DNA from: Imbricaverruca yamaguchii
Taxonomy: Eukaryota; Arthropoda; Thecostraca; Neoverrucidae
NCBI GenBank assembly: GCA_034440575.1
Contig: JAOTOL010001638.1
Span: 1,437,501 to 1,501,500 of the forward strand
Length of the DNA: 64,000 nt
Direction of reading: 5' to 3'
The notes under the pieces were generated by a model. The model did no database searches and was not told where the DNA came from. It was given only the letters and a program-made list of their open reading frames with translations. This document shows positions 23,693 to 34,476 of the stretch, one piece after another (within the stretch, counting starts at the first letter, position 1; each line of letters begins with the position of its first letter). The translations under genes and the position numbers were made by a program.

Positions 23693-24990
23693 CGCCATGC
23701 ATTAGCTGGCGGAGCCACTCGGTTTGATTAGCCATAAAAATAGTTCAGGAAGAACAGCTTCGCCTATGGATGTGCTGATGCCGTCGACTTCCGTGAATGG
23801 GCTTGATCCGTTCATTAAATCCGTGCAAAAGCGTGGATTGTATGCACCAGGTCACGATTTCACGAGCGTTATGGCCAAACATATCATTACTATGACCCCG
23901 GGCAGAAAGCTTCTGGGAACCGCATTAAACAACTCGTGCAAATCTATACCGATATTTAAGGCGATGAAATACCGTCCCTGGTATTGTGAACATTTGGCGA
24001 AACGTCGCTGATACGGAATAGCAAGCGATGCTGTGAATAATTATCTGGGTGCGTCCAAAACCCTAGTCAAATTATCCTTCCATTATATTTTCCAGAACAC
24101 TATGTTTTGCAACGATTATCTTAACAACCTTCCCAGAGATATTTGTTGCAGGCTAGCTTTTGGAAATTCCTTCCTGTGTTACCTTCCAAAGCGTCCATGT
24201 GTGTCTATACTACGTGTTCATGCCGCGAATAGGGAGCAAATTAGCGAAAACACTAGCTTCACAACTTGCATTGTTACCCTTTTAAGATCACTGAATGCAT
24301 GCTATTTTAGAAAATAAGGGAAGATGCTTCAGAAGATAGCCAACGTGTTTGGCCCATCTATTGTAATCAATAATCATCCAAGTTGTACGCTGCCAAAAAA
24401 AACAGAAGTTGTAATGGTGGAGATCGGCGCTGCATTACTCACCAGAAGCAAGTCTTATGCACGCTCAGATTACACGGCAATTATACTCCAGTCAGTTTGT
24501 ACATTTTGTCTAACTTTGCCACCCCTGTCCGGTGTTCTATTAAACACGTGCAATATATGTAACACGATTTGAGAAATAATCCACCTGTCCATACCAACGG
24601 GCCTTACACGACACAGCTGCGCTATTCTAATGAATAGCCAACGTCGCAAGCTTTATACCAGTTTATCACCAACTTTACTTGTCTACTTGTCCTCTTCATC
24701 ACATCGACATTGGACACAAAGCTGAGTAATCTGCACCAAGCATGCTCGCACTCTTTCTGCATGCCTCTCATCCCCGAGTCGGTAAGACCGGGCAGAGACA
24801 TTCGGTTCGAAGAACGCAGGCAGCCGGCGGAGAAAAACAAACTACAACTCAGGTATAACAAGCTGACACGGTGCGGCGATAGCGATGGCGGATGCTGTCG
24901 AAAACCGAAACGAGTCACAATAATCGCTGCCGTTCTGTTCTTACTGGAGCCGAAATGAGTTTTGCTCACGCTCCTCTCCGCATACCGAAT
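23693..24990. other. Anonymous sequence, no gene recognised
   Basis: Three short plus-strand frames lie in a row (23724-24011, 24033-24317, 24324-24572). None shows a recognisable motif, and they do not share codon or domain features suggesting one gene. Confidence 0.45.
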
Positions 24991-25215
24991 CGCGGTGCCG
25001 TTTTTGTCGCGTCACATTGTGCGCCGTTTGCGGCGAAAAAAGAGGCGTGGTCGTCTCCACAGCGGCGCCAAGGGAGCGGTTAGTGGCCGGCGCGCCGCCG
25101 GGAAACGCGATCCTGCAGCGGTGGCATGCTGGGGTGGCACCGCGGAACACAGCGGCCGCCCGGAACTGTCACGGAGATGCGAGGCTCAGCTAGGTGCCGT
25201 GGCAGGCTGGTCTGC
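24991..25215. other. CpG-rich patch before the 20-bp array
   Basis: GC-rich unique sequence with many GCGCCG-type words; no gene recognised. Confidence 0.4.
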
Positions 25216-25566
25216 TGCTCAGCGGGTGCTCTGACGTCTGAGCGGGTGCTCTGACGTCTGAGTGGGTGTTCTGACGTCTGAGCGTGTGTCCTGACGTCTG
25301 AGCGGGTGTCCTGACGTCTGAGTGGGTGTTCTGCTGTCTGAGCGGGTGTTCTGCTGTCTGAGCGAGTGTTCTGACGTCTGAGCGGGTGTTCTGCTGTCTG
25401 AGCGAGTGTTCTGACGTCTGAGCGGGTGTTCTGACGTCTGAGCGGGTGTTCTGACGTCTGAGCGGGTGTTCTGACGTCTGAGCGGGTGTTCTGACGTCTG
25501 AGCGGGTGTTCTGACGTCTGAGCGGGTGTTCTGACGTCTGAGCGGGTGTTCTGACGTCTGAGCGGC
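25216..25566. repeat. 20-bp minisatellite, ~17.5 copies
   Basis: The unit is GCGGGTGTTCTGACGTCTGA with no length variation. Variants change TTC to CTC or TCC and GACGTC to GCTGTC. The variant copies cluster in the left two-thirds, and the last eight copies are identical, a sign of recent expansion from the right. Confidence 0.97.
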
Positions 25567-25583
25567 CGTGGAGATGCGGGGTT

Positions 25584-25765
25584 CAGCTGGATGACGTGAC
25601 AGGCCGCCCCGGTGCTGAGCGGCTGTTCGGGAGGTGCCGGTGTTCGGGCGGTACCTCCGCGTCAGCTCGGTCTGTCGGAGACGCTCTCCTTAGCTGGATG
25701 ACGTGGCAGGCTGCCTGGTGCTGAGCAGTGTTCGGGCGGTGCCTCCGCGTCAGCGCGAGCTGTCG
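25584..25765. repeat. ~107-bp imperfect duplication
   Basis: AGCTGGATGACGTG occurs near 25586 and again near 25692, followed in both by GCAGGC- or ACAGGC-type sequence, GGTGCTGAGC, a TTCGGGCGGT word and CCTCCGCGTCAGC. The first copy holds an extra TTCGGGAGGTGCCGG segment. Confidence 0.8.
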
Positions 25766-25914
25766 CGTCAGGTTGGAACTTCGGCCGTACGTCGTGCTGG
25801 CATGTCAGATTAATGCGGCACGTCAAACGAACATAGAGCTCCGTCTAGCGCCGCTGCTGCCCGGTGGCAGGCGGCTACAATGGCCGACACGCACGCTACA
25901 GGGTCGGCACGACT

Positions 25915-26015
25915 ATCACCACCCACCCAACTACCCCTACCCTCACACACCCAAACTACCGATACCCTCACACACCCAAACTACCCCTACCCTCACATAT
26001 CCAACTACCCCAGAC
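25915..26015. repeat. 26-bp repeat, ~4 copies
   Basis: CCCAAACTACCCCTACCCTC recurs every 26 bp with a CACACA linker. The last copies are degenerate. Confidence 0.9.
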
Positions 26016-26617
26016 CTCACCCGCACTTCATCCGCTCCAATCACCGTAAGCCGTCCCTACCTGCTGGCGTCCTTCTGTTGACTACCCCTGGGCGTTGTTA
26101 CCCAGGAGTCCCGTCAGTTCGTACTCCCGTCAGTTTGTCAGTCCTGTTTGTCCCGTCGGTCACCCCAGTTCTCCTGACTCGTCTTCCTCGGCTGCTCACC
26201 TCCGGGGGATTTTTTTAGGCTTGCCGGACCATAAAGGTAATTTGCACCGCCTTGTGTGTTCACCTCCCGGCCATCGCTTTATTTCAACTGCTCCCCCCCA
26301 ACCGCTCCTCTCTCCCGGCGGCACCTATCCCCGCTGGGTTCCCCGACGCCCGCCAGATTTCCCCTCCCCTCTGCCACGGCTGCCACCGTCTGTCCCCCTC
26401 CGACAGGCGGCGGCGGCAGCACCAGTGCACGCCACAGCCCGCCGGTCGTGTACAGGCGGCCGCAGCGTCGGCCCGCGTCGGCCGGGGCGGCGACGCCACA
26501 CAAAGACCGGTGCCGTCGCCGTCGACGCCGGCGACGGCGCCGGCGATAGACGATCCCGCAACGAGACAATCGGATCTACGGGATGATCCCCGATTATTCG
26601 GAGGTAATCGGAGCCTG
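26016..26617. other. GC-rich unique sequence
   Basis: C-rich then CpG-rich sequence up to the 21/22-bp array. Pro- and Arg-rich frames exist on both strands with no recognisable protein. Confidence 0.4.
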
Positions 26618-27395
26618 GGGTGGCTGCCAGGCTGGTCCCAGGTGGCTGCCAGGCGGTCCCAGGTGGCTGCCAGGCCGGTCCCAGGTGGCTGCCAGGCTGG
26701 TCCCAGGTGGCTGCCAGGCGGTCCCAGGTGGCTGCCAGGTTGGTCCCAGGTGGCTGCCAGGCGGTCCCAGGTGGCTGCCAGGTCGGTCCCAGGTGGCTGC
26801 CAGGCGGTCCCAGGTGGCTGCCAGGCGGTCCCAGGTGGCTGCCAGGCCGGTCCCAGGTGGCTGCCAGGCTGGTCCCAGGTGGCTGCCAGGCTGGTCCCAG
26901 GTGGCTGCCAGGCCGGTCCCAGGTGGCTGCCAGGCGGTCCCAGGTGGCTGCAGGGGTCCCAGGTGGCTGCCAGGCCTGGTCCCAAGTGGCTGCCAGGCTG
27001 GTCCCAGGTGGCTGCCAGGCCGGTCCCAGGTGGCTGCCAGGCGGTCCCAGGTGGCTGCCAGGCTGGTCCCAGGTGGCTGCCAGGCGGTCCCAGGTGGCTG
27101 CCAGGCTGGTCCCAGGTGGCTGCCAGGCTGGTCCCAGGTGGCTGCCAGGCCGGTCCCAGGTGGCTGCCAGGCTGGTCCCAGGTGGCTGCCAGGGTCCCAG
27201 GTGGCTGCCAGGCGTTGGCTGCCAGGTCGGTCCCAGGTGGCTGCCAGGCCGGTCCCAGGTGGCTGCCAGGCGGTCCCAGGTGGCTGCCAGGCGGTCCCAG
27301 GTGGCTGCCAGGCCGGTCCCAGGTGGCTGCCAGGCGGTCCCAGGTGGCTGCCAGGCCGGTCCCAGGTGGCTGCCAGGTCGGTCCCAGGTGGCGGG
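26618..27395. repeat. 21/22-bp minisatellite, ~36 copies
   Basis: The unit GGTCCCAGGTGGCTGCCAGG is followed by one or two bases (C, CT or CC), giving a mix of 21- and 22-bp copies. Shortened copies occur near 26950 and 27185-27220. The 1-bp length changes put successive units in different frames, so the 279- to 523-residue frames on either strand are not conserved coding sequence. Confidence 0.97.
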
Positions 27396-28045
27396 TCGGC
27401 AGGCCGACCTGATGAAGTCCGGGGACGACACACGCGTCGCGGTCGCCTGCCGAGGGTGCGACATGCACGGACGAACCCCCACGCCCACCGTGTCGAGTGT
27501 CACGTGACTGTGCAGGGAACGCCCGCGGGCGGGTCGAGAGGCCGTCCGTCGATGTGTCGATGCGTATATAGATGGAGCGACGCCGCAATTTGCATGTGCC
27601 ATTCTGCTGGATGTACTGCCACTGCACTGGGGAGGCATAAACAAGCATGCCATGTCGTCGGCGGCTGCAGCCCGGCCGACGGCGCGCCGCTTCTGTCGCC
27701 GTGTCGGGCTGCCAAATTGCTGCCTTATCGTACGCTGGACGCGATTGTCGCGGCCGCGCCAGTTTATTTGGCCGCCGAAGGGAGCCGATTAGAGCCATTA
27801 GTCGGTGTGTTGGAGCGAACCCGGTGACGTCATGGCGGCGCAGTGCAGTTGCCATCGCACCGAGCGGCCGAACCCGGTGTGGCGGCCCAATCGCGTCACG
27901 ACACAGCGCCGTGCGGCCCGGGTCGGGCCGCTGGTCGCAGCCGTGTCGAATAGATCAAGATCAGCGCCGCCACGTCAGGCTCCGGCGGGCCGAGATTGCC
28001 GCGCCCAGCCACTCAATGAAGATGTGTGGGAAGGAACTTGAAACG
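27396..28045. other. CpG-rich patch after the array
   Basis: CpG-rich unique sequence with a CRE-like TGACGTCA near 27826. Overlapping frames on both strands match nothing. Confidence 0.4.
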
Positions 28046-31000
28046 ACCATTTAAGTACGTCACGGCACGATTAATTCATGACCTAGCTTTATGCTTAGCC
28101 ATCTTTAGGCTGAAGAGTGGCTGCATGCTGTTGTCGATTTTCAACTTAAAGAAAATGGTTTTGCCTTACTTTGATACTACTTTTGTCTTCTGTTAATTGC
28201 CAGCTTATTTTCCGGATTAAAATATATCCGTAAACCGGACGGAATCACAAGCACTCACGAGTTAAAACATTCGTTGCGCCGATATTTTTACCCGATGATA
28301 TCGCTATGGCAGAGATTCCGTGATGTGATGGGAGAGCGTACTTCTACGTGCTCAGCGCATCTGCGCCTTTCCAGTTCTCTGTAATGTACCCGGACTTGCT
28401 CCCACCTAGCATAATATCTAAACTTAGTCCTATCCCGGTAGGGGTGGAGGAGGGTGGGGACAGATTTCGCACCCCCATTGTTTTTTTTTCGCCTGCCGTT
28501 CCCTAACCATTTGTAGTGCGTGCGTGAAGCTCTGTGACTTTTTATAACTGTTTTTTTTTCTACTTCATGCTAAAGTTTTTGCTTCGTAACTATGTCAGAG
28601 GCACCTCCAGGAGCAAATATTGAAAAGCACCTCCGGCATATTTCTGAGAAAACTTAGGAATAGTTCGCATGCCTGAATAGTTGCATTGTTTTCCTGCTCA
28701 GATGGCTAACATCTGGAATTGGAATGCTCGTACTACTTTGTTCGCATACGGAGAAGTTTCTTTTTAGCTTAAGCATGTCGGAGGCGGATAAAGGGGGAGG
28801 AAAAATGGGCAGCATGTGACCTGTTTTCTCAAAACGGTATGATTTGCGTCATCAGAAAGCTGGGAGGGTGGGATTAATTCTGGACAAACGGTACGAATGC
28901 ATCACAAGCAGTGGCAGTGGTAGAAGACTTTCCGAATGGCAGATCCAGGAGGTGACGAGGGATATTCAGGACACATTCTATTCAAACAGCCACAAGGAAT
29001 GGTGCGACGACGGTGAAACTGCCAGTGGCGGATACAGGAGAGGGAGAAGTGAAGTCGGGACAAACGATTAAAATAAATGGTACGCAGTGGCGGAGCAAGG
29101 AGACTTTCTCAGTGGTCAATGATCGCAGTAGCTTTCACACTCAAGCTTATCGAAATCCTGCCTGGTATCGTCATCAAGGAACGCCTCTGGTAAAGAAAAA
29201 CGCACAGTAAGTGTGGATTGTACGCATAAATGGCAACATAATCGGCATTTGTGTCACTGACTGTGAAGCACGGCCAGCCATACAGAACAAATGATACGCA
29301 CTCCTCCTTAGACTCCTGACCATGTTATGGCTCATTTGCATGTACATGTAAGGATATCAAACGGTGCTTTTGATCGTTACGAATTATCTATCGACACACA
29401 ATATTACAGATGTAAAATACGAACACAGCTTCCAATGACTTAGATCAACCCACCTCATTTTTACTCCTGAATTCGCCATTGGGAAGATTTGGACGTGAGT
29501 CCTGCCGTGACGAACTGTACAGATTGTATATTTTTGCACGGCGTTCTGCACGCTGATATGATGAAGACGTGCCGATCATGGTTTAATGCATTCCGTTTAT
29601 ATGTTGACGTTCATTAGTAGACCCACGCAAATGATTCGTAGGCTACTAATCAGGCTGTAATCATCGACAATGTCATGGCTCGAACCATATAGTTTAAACT
29701 GTCTTCGACTGGCGTGACCAAAATCGCAAGTTTCCTTTGGCTGGGGGGGGGGGGCAAAATCGCCTTCGGTTTTATCGCTATCGCGGTAAAACAGCTCGAG
29801 TTAGCGTGACGCTGAGAGAAGCTGATGGACATCAGTTGTCGAGTTCGTGGTGCGACAGAGTTCAAGGACACCACGTGTCCGGTGACTGAGGCGTGGTGTC
29901 ACAAACGGAACATGGCAGGATGGCCTCGCCCAAATCGGAATTACCGCAAATTAATCTTACTTACTTCCTTCAAATGCCCAATATTAGATATGGTAGGGTG
30001 ATAAACAACGCCGCAAACGTGCTAGCATAAGCAATTGGCCTTTCTAAGGTCATTCGAAGTCACTGCCTGAACTTGACCTTATATCACATCTTCGATTTCT
30101 CAATCAGCTTGGGCTTAACCTGGACGCTGAAGCTAACCTTGGCGTTCATTTTCATCACTGGGATGTAAGAAAATAGCGTTTTCTGGTATTATTTCGCAAG
30201 CTTCCAAAACGGCGTGAACACTTTCAACATTATCTAACATTTCATTTAATAGTCGAAATGTATGAAATCGCACATAGTTGGTATTCAAAGACATTGGTGA
30301 GTCATATGCTGAAAAAGCGCTCACCTATTGCATCGCATACAAGGATAATCAAATAAATGTGAAAATTGTCAATGTTTGAAACACAAAATCGACCTGTAAA
30401 TTGACCCAGGACATCAGCAAGTTACCAGAGGCATGCAAGTTGGGTGACAATTACGATATCTCGCCACGTGCAACACGCCGTGTTTTGCTTTGTTTCGTGT
30501 TGTTACCATTCTCCGCTCAGAAACGCTAACGGGATCGCAACAACACTCCCGCGCTGTTGAAGGTGGTGAAAAGTCCCTGCACGGGCAAAGAGGTTTTTTA
30601 TCATACATACTCGCTTTATGGGGTAAGAAACAGAGAAGGCCTGCGGGATCAGCAATGACATTGACTGCAAGATCTGGGCAACTCCCACATGTCACAAAGC
30701 AACAGTTGCCTATGTTATGGTCTCGGCTCAAGGAGTTTAACAAATGAAGATGGAGAATTTGGTCGAAGTGGGTAGCATCCAGCTCATATGTGCAGCTCTA
30801 TGACTTATCCATAAGATGAATAGAATACAACAACAATAAAATATAACGACGGTACAGTTTGCTTAATTACTCTTGTGGAGCTCATGCATTGCAAGATGAC
30901 AACCAAACACACTGCGTGTTTCTAGTTCTCAATTTTAACAAAGAGAAGTGAAAAGTCGTGTTCACGATTTTTTTGTTGTTGTTGTTGTAATAGTTGGTAA

Positions 31001-31202
31001 GATACTTCTAGGAGAACATCTTGAGCTAATTTCCGAGTTTGAGCTAAATTTGACGGTGGACTGGTCGTTCTAATGGAATCATGTTTATCTGTTGACCGAT
31101 GCAATATATCTCCATCAAAACTTCGGCAGAATTTTTGGACACGGTTGAAGCATTTCCATAGCTTTTCAGGGTACATCTACATTGCCAAGTTAGTTATAAG
31201 AA
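28046..31202. other. Anonymous sequence, no gene recognised
   Basis: About 3.1 kb of AT-richer unique sequence without a recognisable gene. It contains a 12-base G run at 29743-29754. CAGTGGCGGATACAGG and CAGTGGCGGAGCAAGG words near 29026 and 29085 resemble hAT-type transposon ends. Confidence 0.45.
29743..29754. repeat. Poly-G run (12 G)
   Basis: Twelve consecutive G, able to form G-quadruplex structures. Confidence 0.95.
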
Positions 31203-31242
31203 TCGTGTTATTGTCATAGCAAAGGCTATGACAATAACACGA
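31203..31242. repeat. Perfect 18-bp inverted repeat with a 4-base loop
   Basis: TCGTGTTATTGTCATAGC at 31203-31220 is the exact reverse complement of 31225-31242, separated by AAAG. A perfect stem this long in unique sequence is unusual. It could be a transposon end structure, a small hairpin RNA or a terminator-like fold. The hammerhead-like motif 39 bases further on suggests a transposon origin. Confidence 0.9.
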
Positions 31243-31280
31243 TAAAATAACAATAAAAAACCTGCCATTTTTTATATCAC

Positions 31281-31310
31281 TCCTGACGATAGCCCCTGGC
31301 CGAAACGTTG
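31281..31310 (+). ncRNA. Hammerhead-ribozyme-like motif (Penelope-type element remnant?)
   Basis: CCTGACGA is followed by GCCCCTGGC and then CGAAACG. This order (CUGANGA, short stem II, GAAA) is the core of hammerhead ribozymes, and very similar words occur in the terminal repeats of Penelope-like retroelements. Stem II can pair as GCC with GGC, but the flanking U-A and C do not pair, so the copy may be dead. The cleavage triplet and stems I and III were not established. Confidence 0.35.
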
Positions 31311-32204
31311 AGTAATATAGCATAATCACTAACGCTACTTTTGATATAAACTCAGCACGTCTTGGTATATTGAGGGTCGTACATTTCGTCTCACGCAGTA
31401 ATTGCCATTAGGTGTTGCCAGATGATGCCAGATGCTGCTGAGGCCTGCCTTGCCTAGGTAGATGGTCGCTGTCGAACATTTGAATTGACTATCAAACTCA
31501 ATCCCCGGTATGGCTGACCCGGAACTAACAATGGCTGTCCTTCCATATGTGCCCTACTAAGCATATCATATTAAGTGCATCTTTCAAGACAAAGCTTCGT
31601 GAAAACGGCTCGTCAAAACGAAACGTGATGTCGAATTTTCCTCTCACAAGATCTAGCCAACAGCAGTTTGCATAGCACCTGTTGCGTTACGCGTGTTTGA
31701 GATATGAGATATGCATAACTAGCTGAACAATGCGATGCCTTTTTGTGTGAAACTTTACACTGTGACTGAAATGTCAGTCTACCACGCCTGCGGCTATACA
31801 CCACTGATCAATTTTCATGCATGCTGTCTGTGCATACCTAATCGTGCTTGTTTCAGGTTACCCTTGACAGCCATACCCTGCGCAAAAACTGACATACATA
31901 CATACACACACATGAGACTATGTTGACAATCGGCGTATTCGTCCCTTGATCCAATTATCAGCCAGCACAGGCACAGGCACAGCACAGGTCCGATGAATGT
32001 ACAGACCCGCGCACATGCGTTAGTATGCGCAGGAGGTGTCGATGGAACTCTGCTGCGAATATACAGTTTTAATTACGAAGCCCTGTCCAGCGTCAAACTT
32101 GTATATTCGTTCGGTTCGTGAGGCTGTTGTGTTATAAATGTCAGTATGTTTCTTGTCTGTTCTTCTGCAGAAGCCACCCAAATCGAGGTCGACAGAGCTC
32201 AGCC
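31311..32204. other. Anonymous sequence, no gene recognised
   Basis: Unique sequence up to the 33-bp array. No gene or transposon end was recognised. Confidence 0.45.
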
Positions 32205-32607
32205 ACTGGTGGCTTAGGGACTGCAGGAGCGGCAGTCACTCCTGGCTCAGGGTCTGCAGGAGCGGCAGCCACTGGTGGCTCAGGGACTGCAGGAGCGGCA
32301 GTCACTGGTGGCTCAGGGACTGCAGGAGCGGCAGTCACTCCTGGCTCAGGGTCTGCAGGAGCGGCAGCCACTCGTGGTTCAGGGACTGCAGGAGCAGCAG
32401 CCACTGGTGGCTCAGGGACTGCAGGAGCAGCAGCCACTCGTGGTTCAGGGACTGCAGGAGCAGCAGCCACTGGTGGCTCAGGGACTGCAGGAGCTGCAGC
32501 CATTCGTGGCTCAGGGTCTGCAGGAACGGCAGCCATTCGTGGCTGAGGGACTGCAGGAGCGGCAGCCATTCGTGGCTCAGGGACTGCAGGAGCGGCAGTC
32601 ACTCCGC
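32205..32607. repeat. 33-bp repeat without frame-shifting indels, ~12 copies
   Basis: GGCTCAGGGACTGCAGGAGC recurs every 33 bp, alternating with GGCTCAGGGTCTGCAGGAGC, and is joined by GGCAGTCACTGGT-like linkers. All copies keep the 33-bp length, unlike most other arrays here. On the minus strand (32141-32611) an 11-residue Ala/Pro period of the form APAVPEPRVAA runs without a stop. On the plus strand 32138-32671 is also open. A third frame has a stop near 32546. Coding is possible but not shown. Confidence 0.93.
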
Positions 32608-32946
32608 ACATAAAACTCCCTCAGGTGGTAGGTTATCGAGCATCGCCGAGGTGATAAGTACAAGATGCTAAGTACATAGTCTGTTCCGGCCAGCTCACCA
32701 ACCAAGCACGCGTTTGGTGGGACCTGATTGCCCTGCAGGTTATGTTATTCTGCCATTTTAGATATTGCAGTAAATGAATTGCCGATACAACCGATACTGC
32801 GAGTTATGTTGCGCATGCTTAAATTGTCCATTGCAATTTGAGTTGGCATCCATGTTGAGCTGATTACGTACATGGGCGCGGATCAGAAGCGATATTGCGC
32901 GCTGCAAAGTCCGCTTGGAATCTGCTAGATGAGATGATGAGATGCA
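32608..32946. other. Anonymous sequence, no gene recognised
   Basis: Unique sequence between the 33-bp array and the CA tract. Confidence 0.45.
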
Positions 32947-33396
<450 letters not shown>

Positions 33397-33398
33397 TG

Positions 33399-33401
<3 letters not shown>

Positions 33402-33477
<76 letters not shown>
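33402..33477. repeat. (TA)n microsatellite
   Basis: About 38 TA dinucleotides directly after the CA block. Confidence 0.97.
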
Positions 33478-33479
<2 letters not shown>

Positions 33480-33835
33480 ATATTGATATTGGTGCGGGGC
33501 CGCACCCGGTACCGGTGGTGGATCGCACCTCACCCCCGGCGTCAGTGACCTACACGTCGCCAACCCCCAGCCGCCGGATGCGGCAGTTGGCGGGCACCCC
33601 AGCCCTGTCACGTCATGTCACGTCACGTAACGTCACGCCGTACACGCTTCGTCGGCTGGTCAGGCGCCGCACGGCATACCATGACGTCACAGCATACCGT
33701 GACATCACGTCGGCAGCGCGCCTCCATCGACACCGATGTCGGCACCGCCCACACGGACGCCTGGCTTGTGGTCCACTTCGCGCATCGCCAAATCTTGATG
33801 TGCTAGTTGGTTCCGGAGTTATCAGGAGGCTAAAC
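33478..33835. other. CpG-rich patch with GTCACGT words
   Basis: GC-rich unique sequence. Within 33605-33720, TGACGT or CACGTCA-type words occur about seven times, including a complete TGACGTCA near 33681. No gene start is recognised. Confidence 0.4.
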
Positions 33836-34476
33836 AGAGACCGTCAGTAATTGATTCGTGTATGCAAAAATACGCCAGTGACTACTGGATGAAGTTTGAG
33901 ATCTGCACACTATATTCTGCTCTTGAACCCGATCTCGGTAAGGCTGCAACCAAATTTATTTGAAAATTATTGTTTCATTGAGAAAAACACATAGGCAAAA
34001 AGTGAAGAACCATTTCCGGAATCGAGCTTCGCTTCAAAATATTAAGGATGTATCACACATTTGCGTGCACTGTCTTGAATTGTCCAAATAGGTGTTGCAA
34101 GGTTCTGCAATTTCTGCACTGCCGCGAACATTTTACGCAATGCAGTGTGCGTCTTCCAGCTGCCAATGGAGTGACGTTGTAATCAGTCGGCAGGCTTTCT
34201 ACCGCTGCCTAGTGCCAGACTCTGCCTGCAACGGCTGACACCCATGACCTGGATCTTTCCCTATCTCGTCTAGTGCACCTAACGGCGCGCTATATTGGGT
34301 ACATTATTGCCATTACCGAAGTTGCCCTTGGCTCACTGACGTAGGCTGAACCATAAGTAAAACAGAGCATCACCACTGTTGATGGAGAGCATCCACTGTA
34401 TGTCAGATACACATATGTAGTTTCATATTTAGTCACAAGGCCACCACCACACACGAAGAACCCGTCCGCCCACCAT
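33836..34476. other. Anonymous sequence, no gene recognised
   Basis: Unique sequence up to the large 33-bp array. Confidence 0.45.

Noticed and set aside
23724..24572. Multi-exon gene from three consecutive plus frames
   Set aside because: No shared domain, no recognisable motif and no convincing splice sites at the frame ends.
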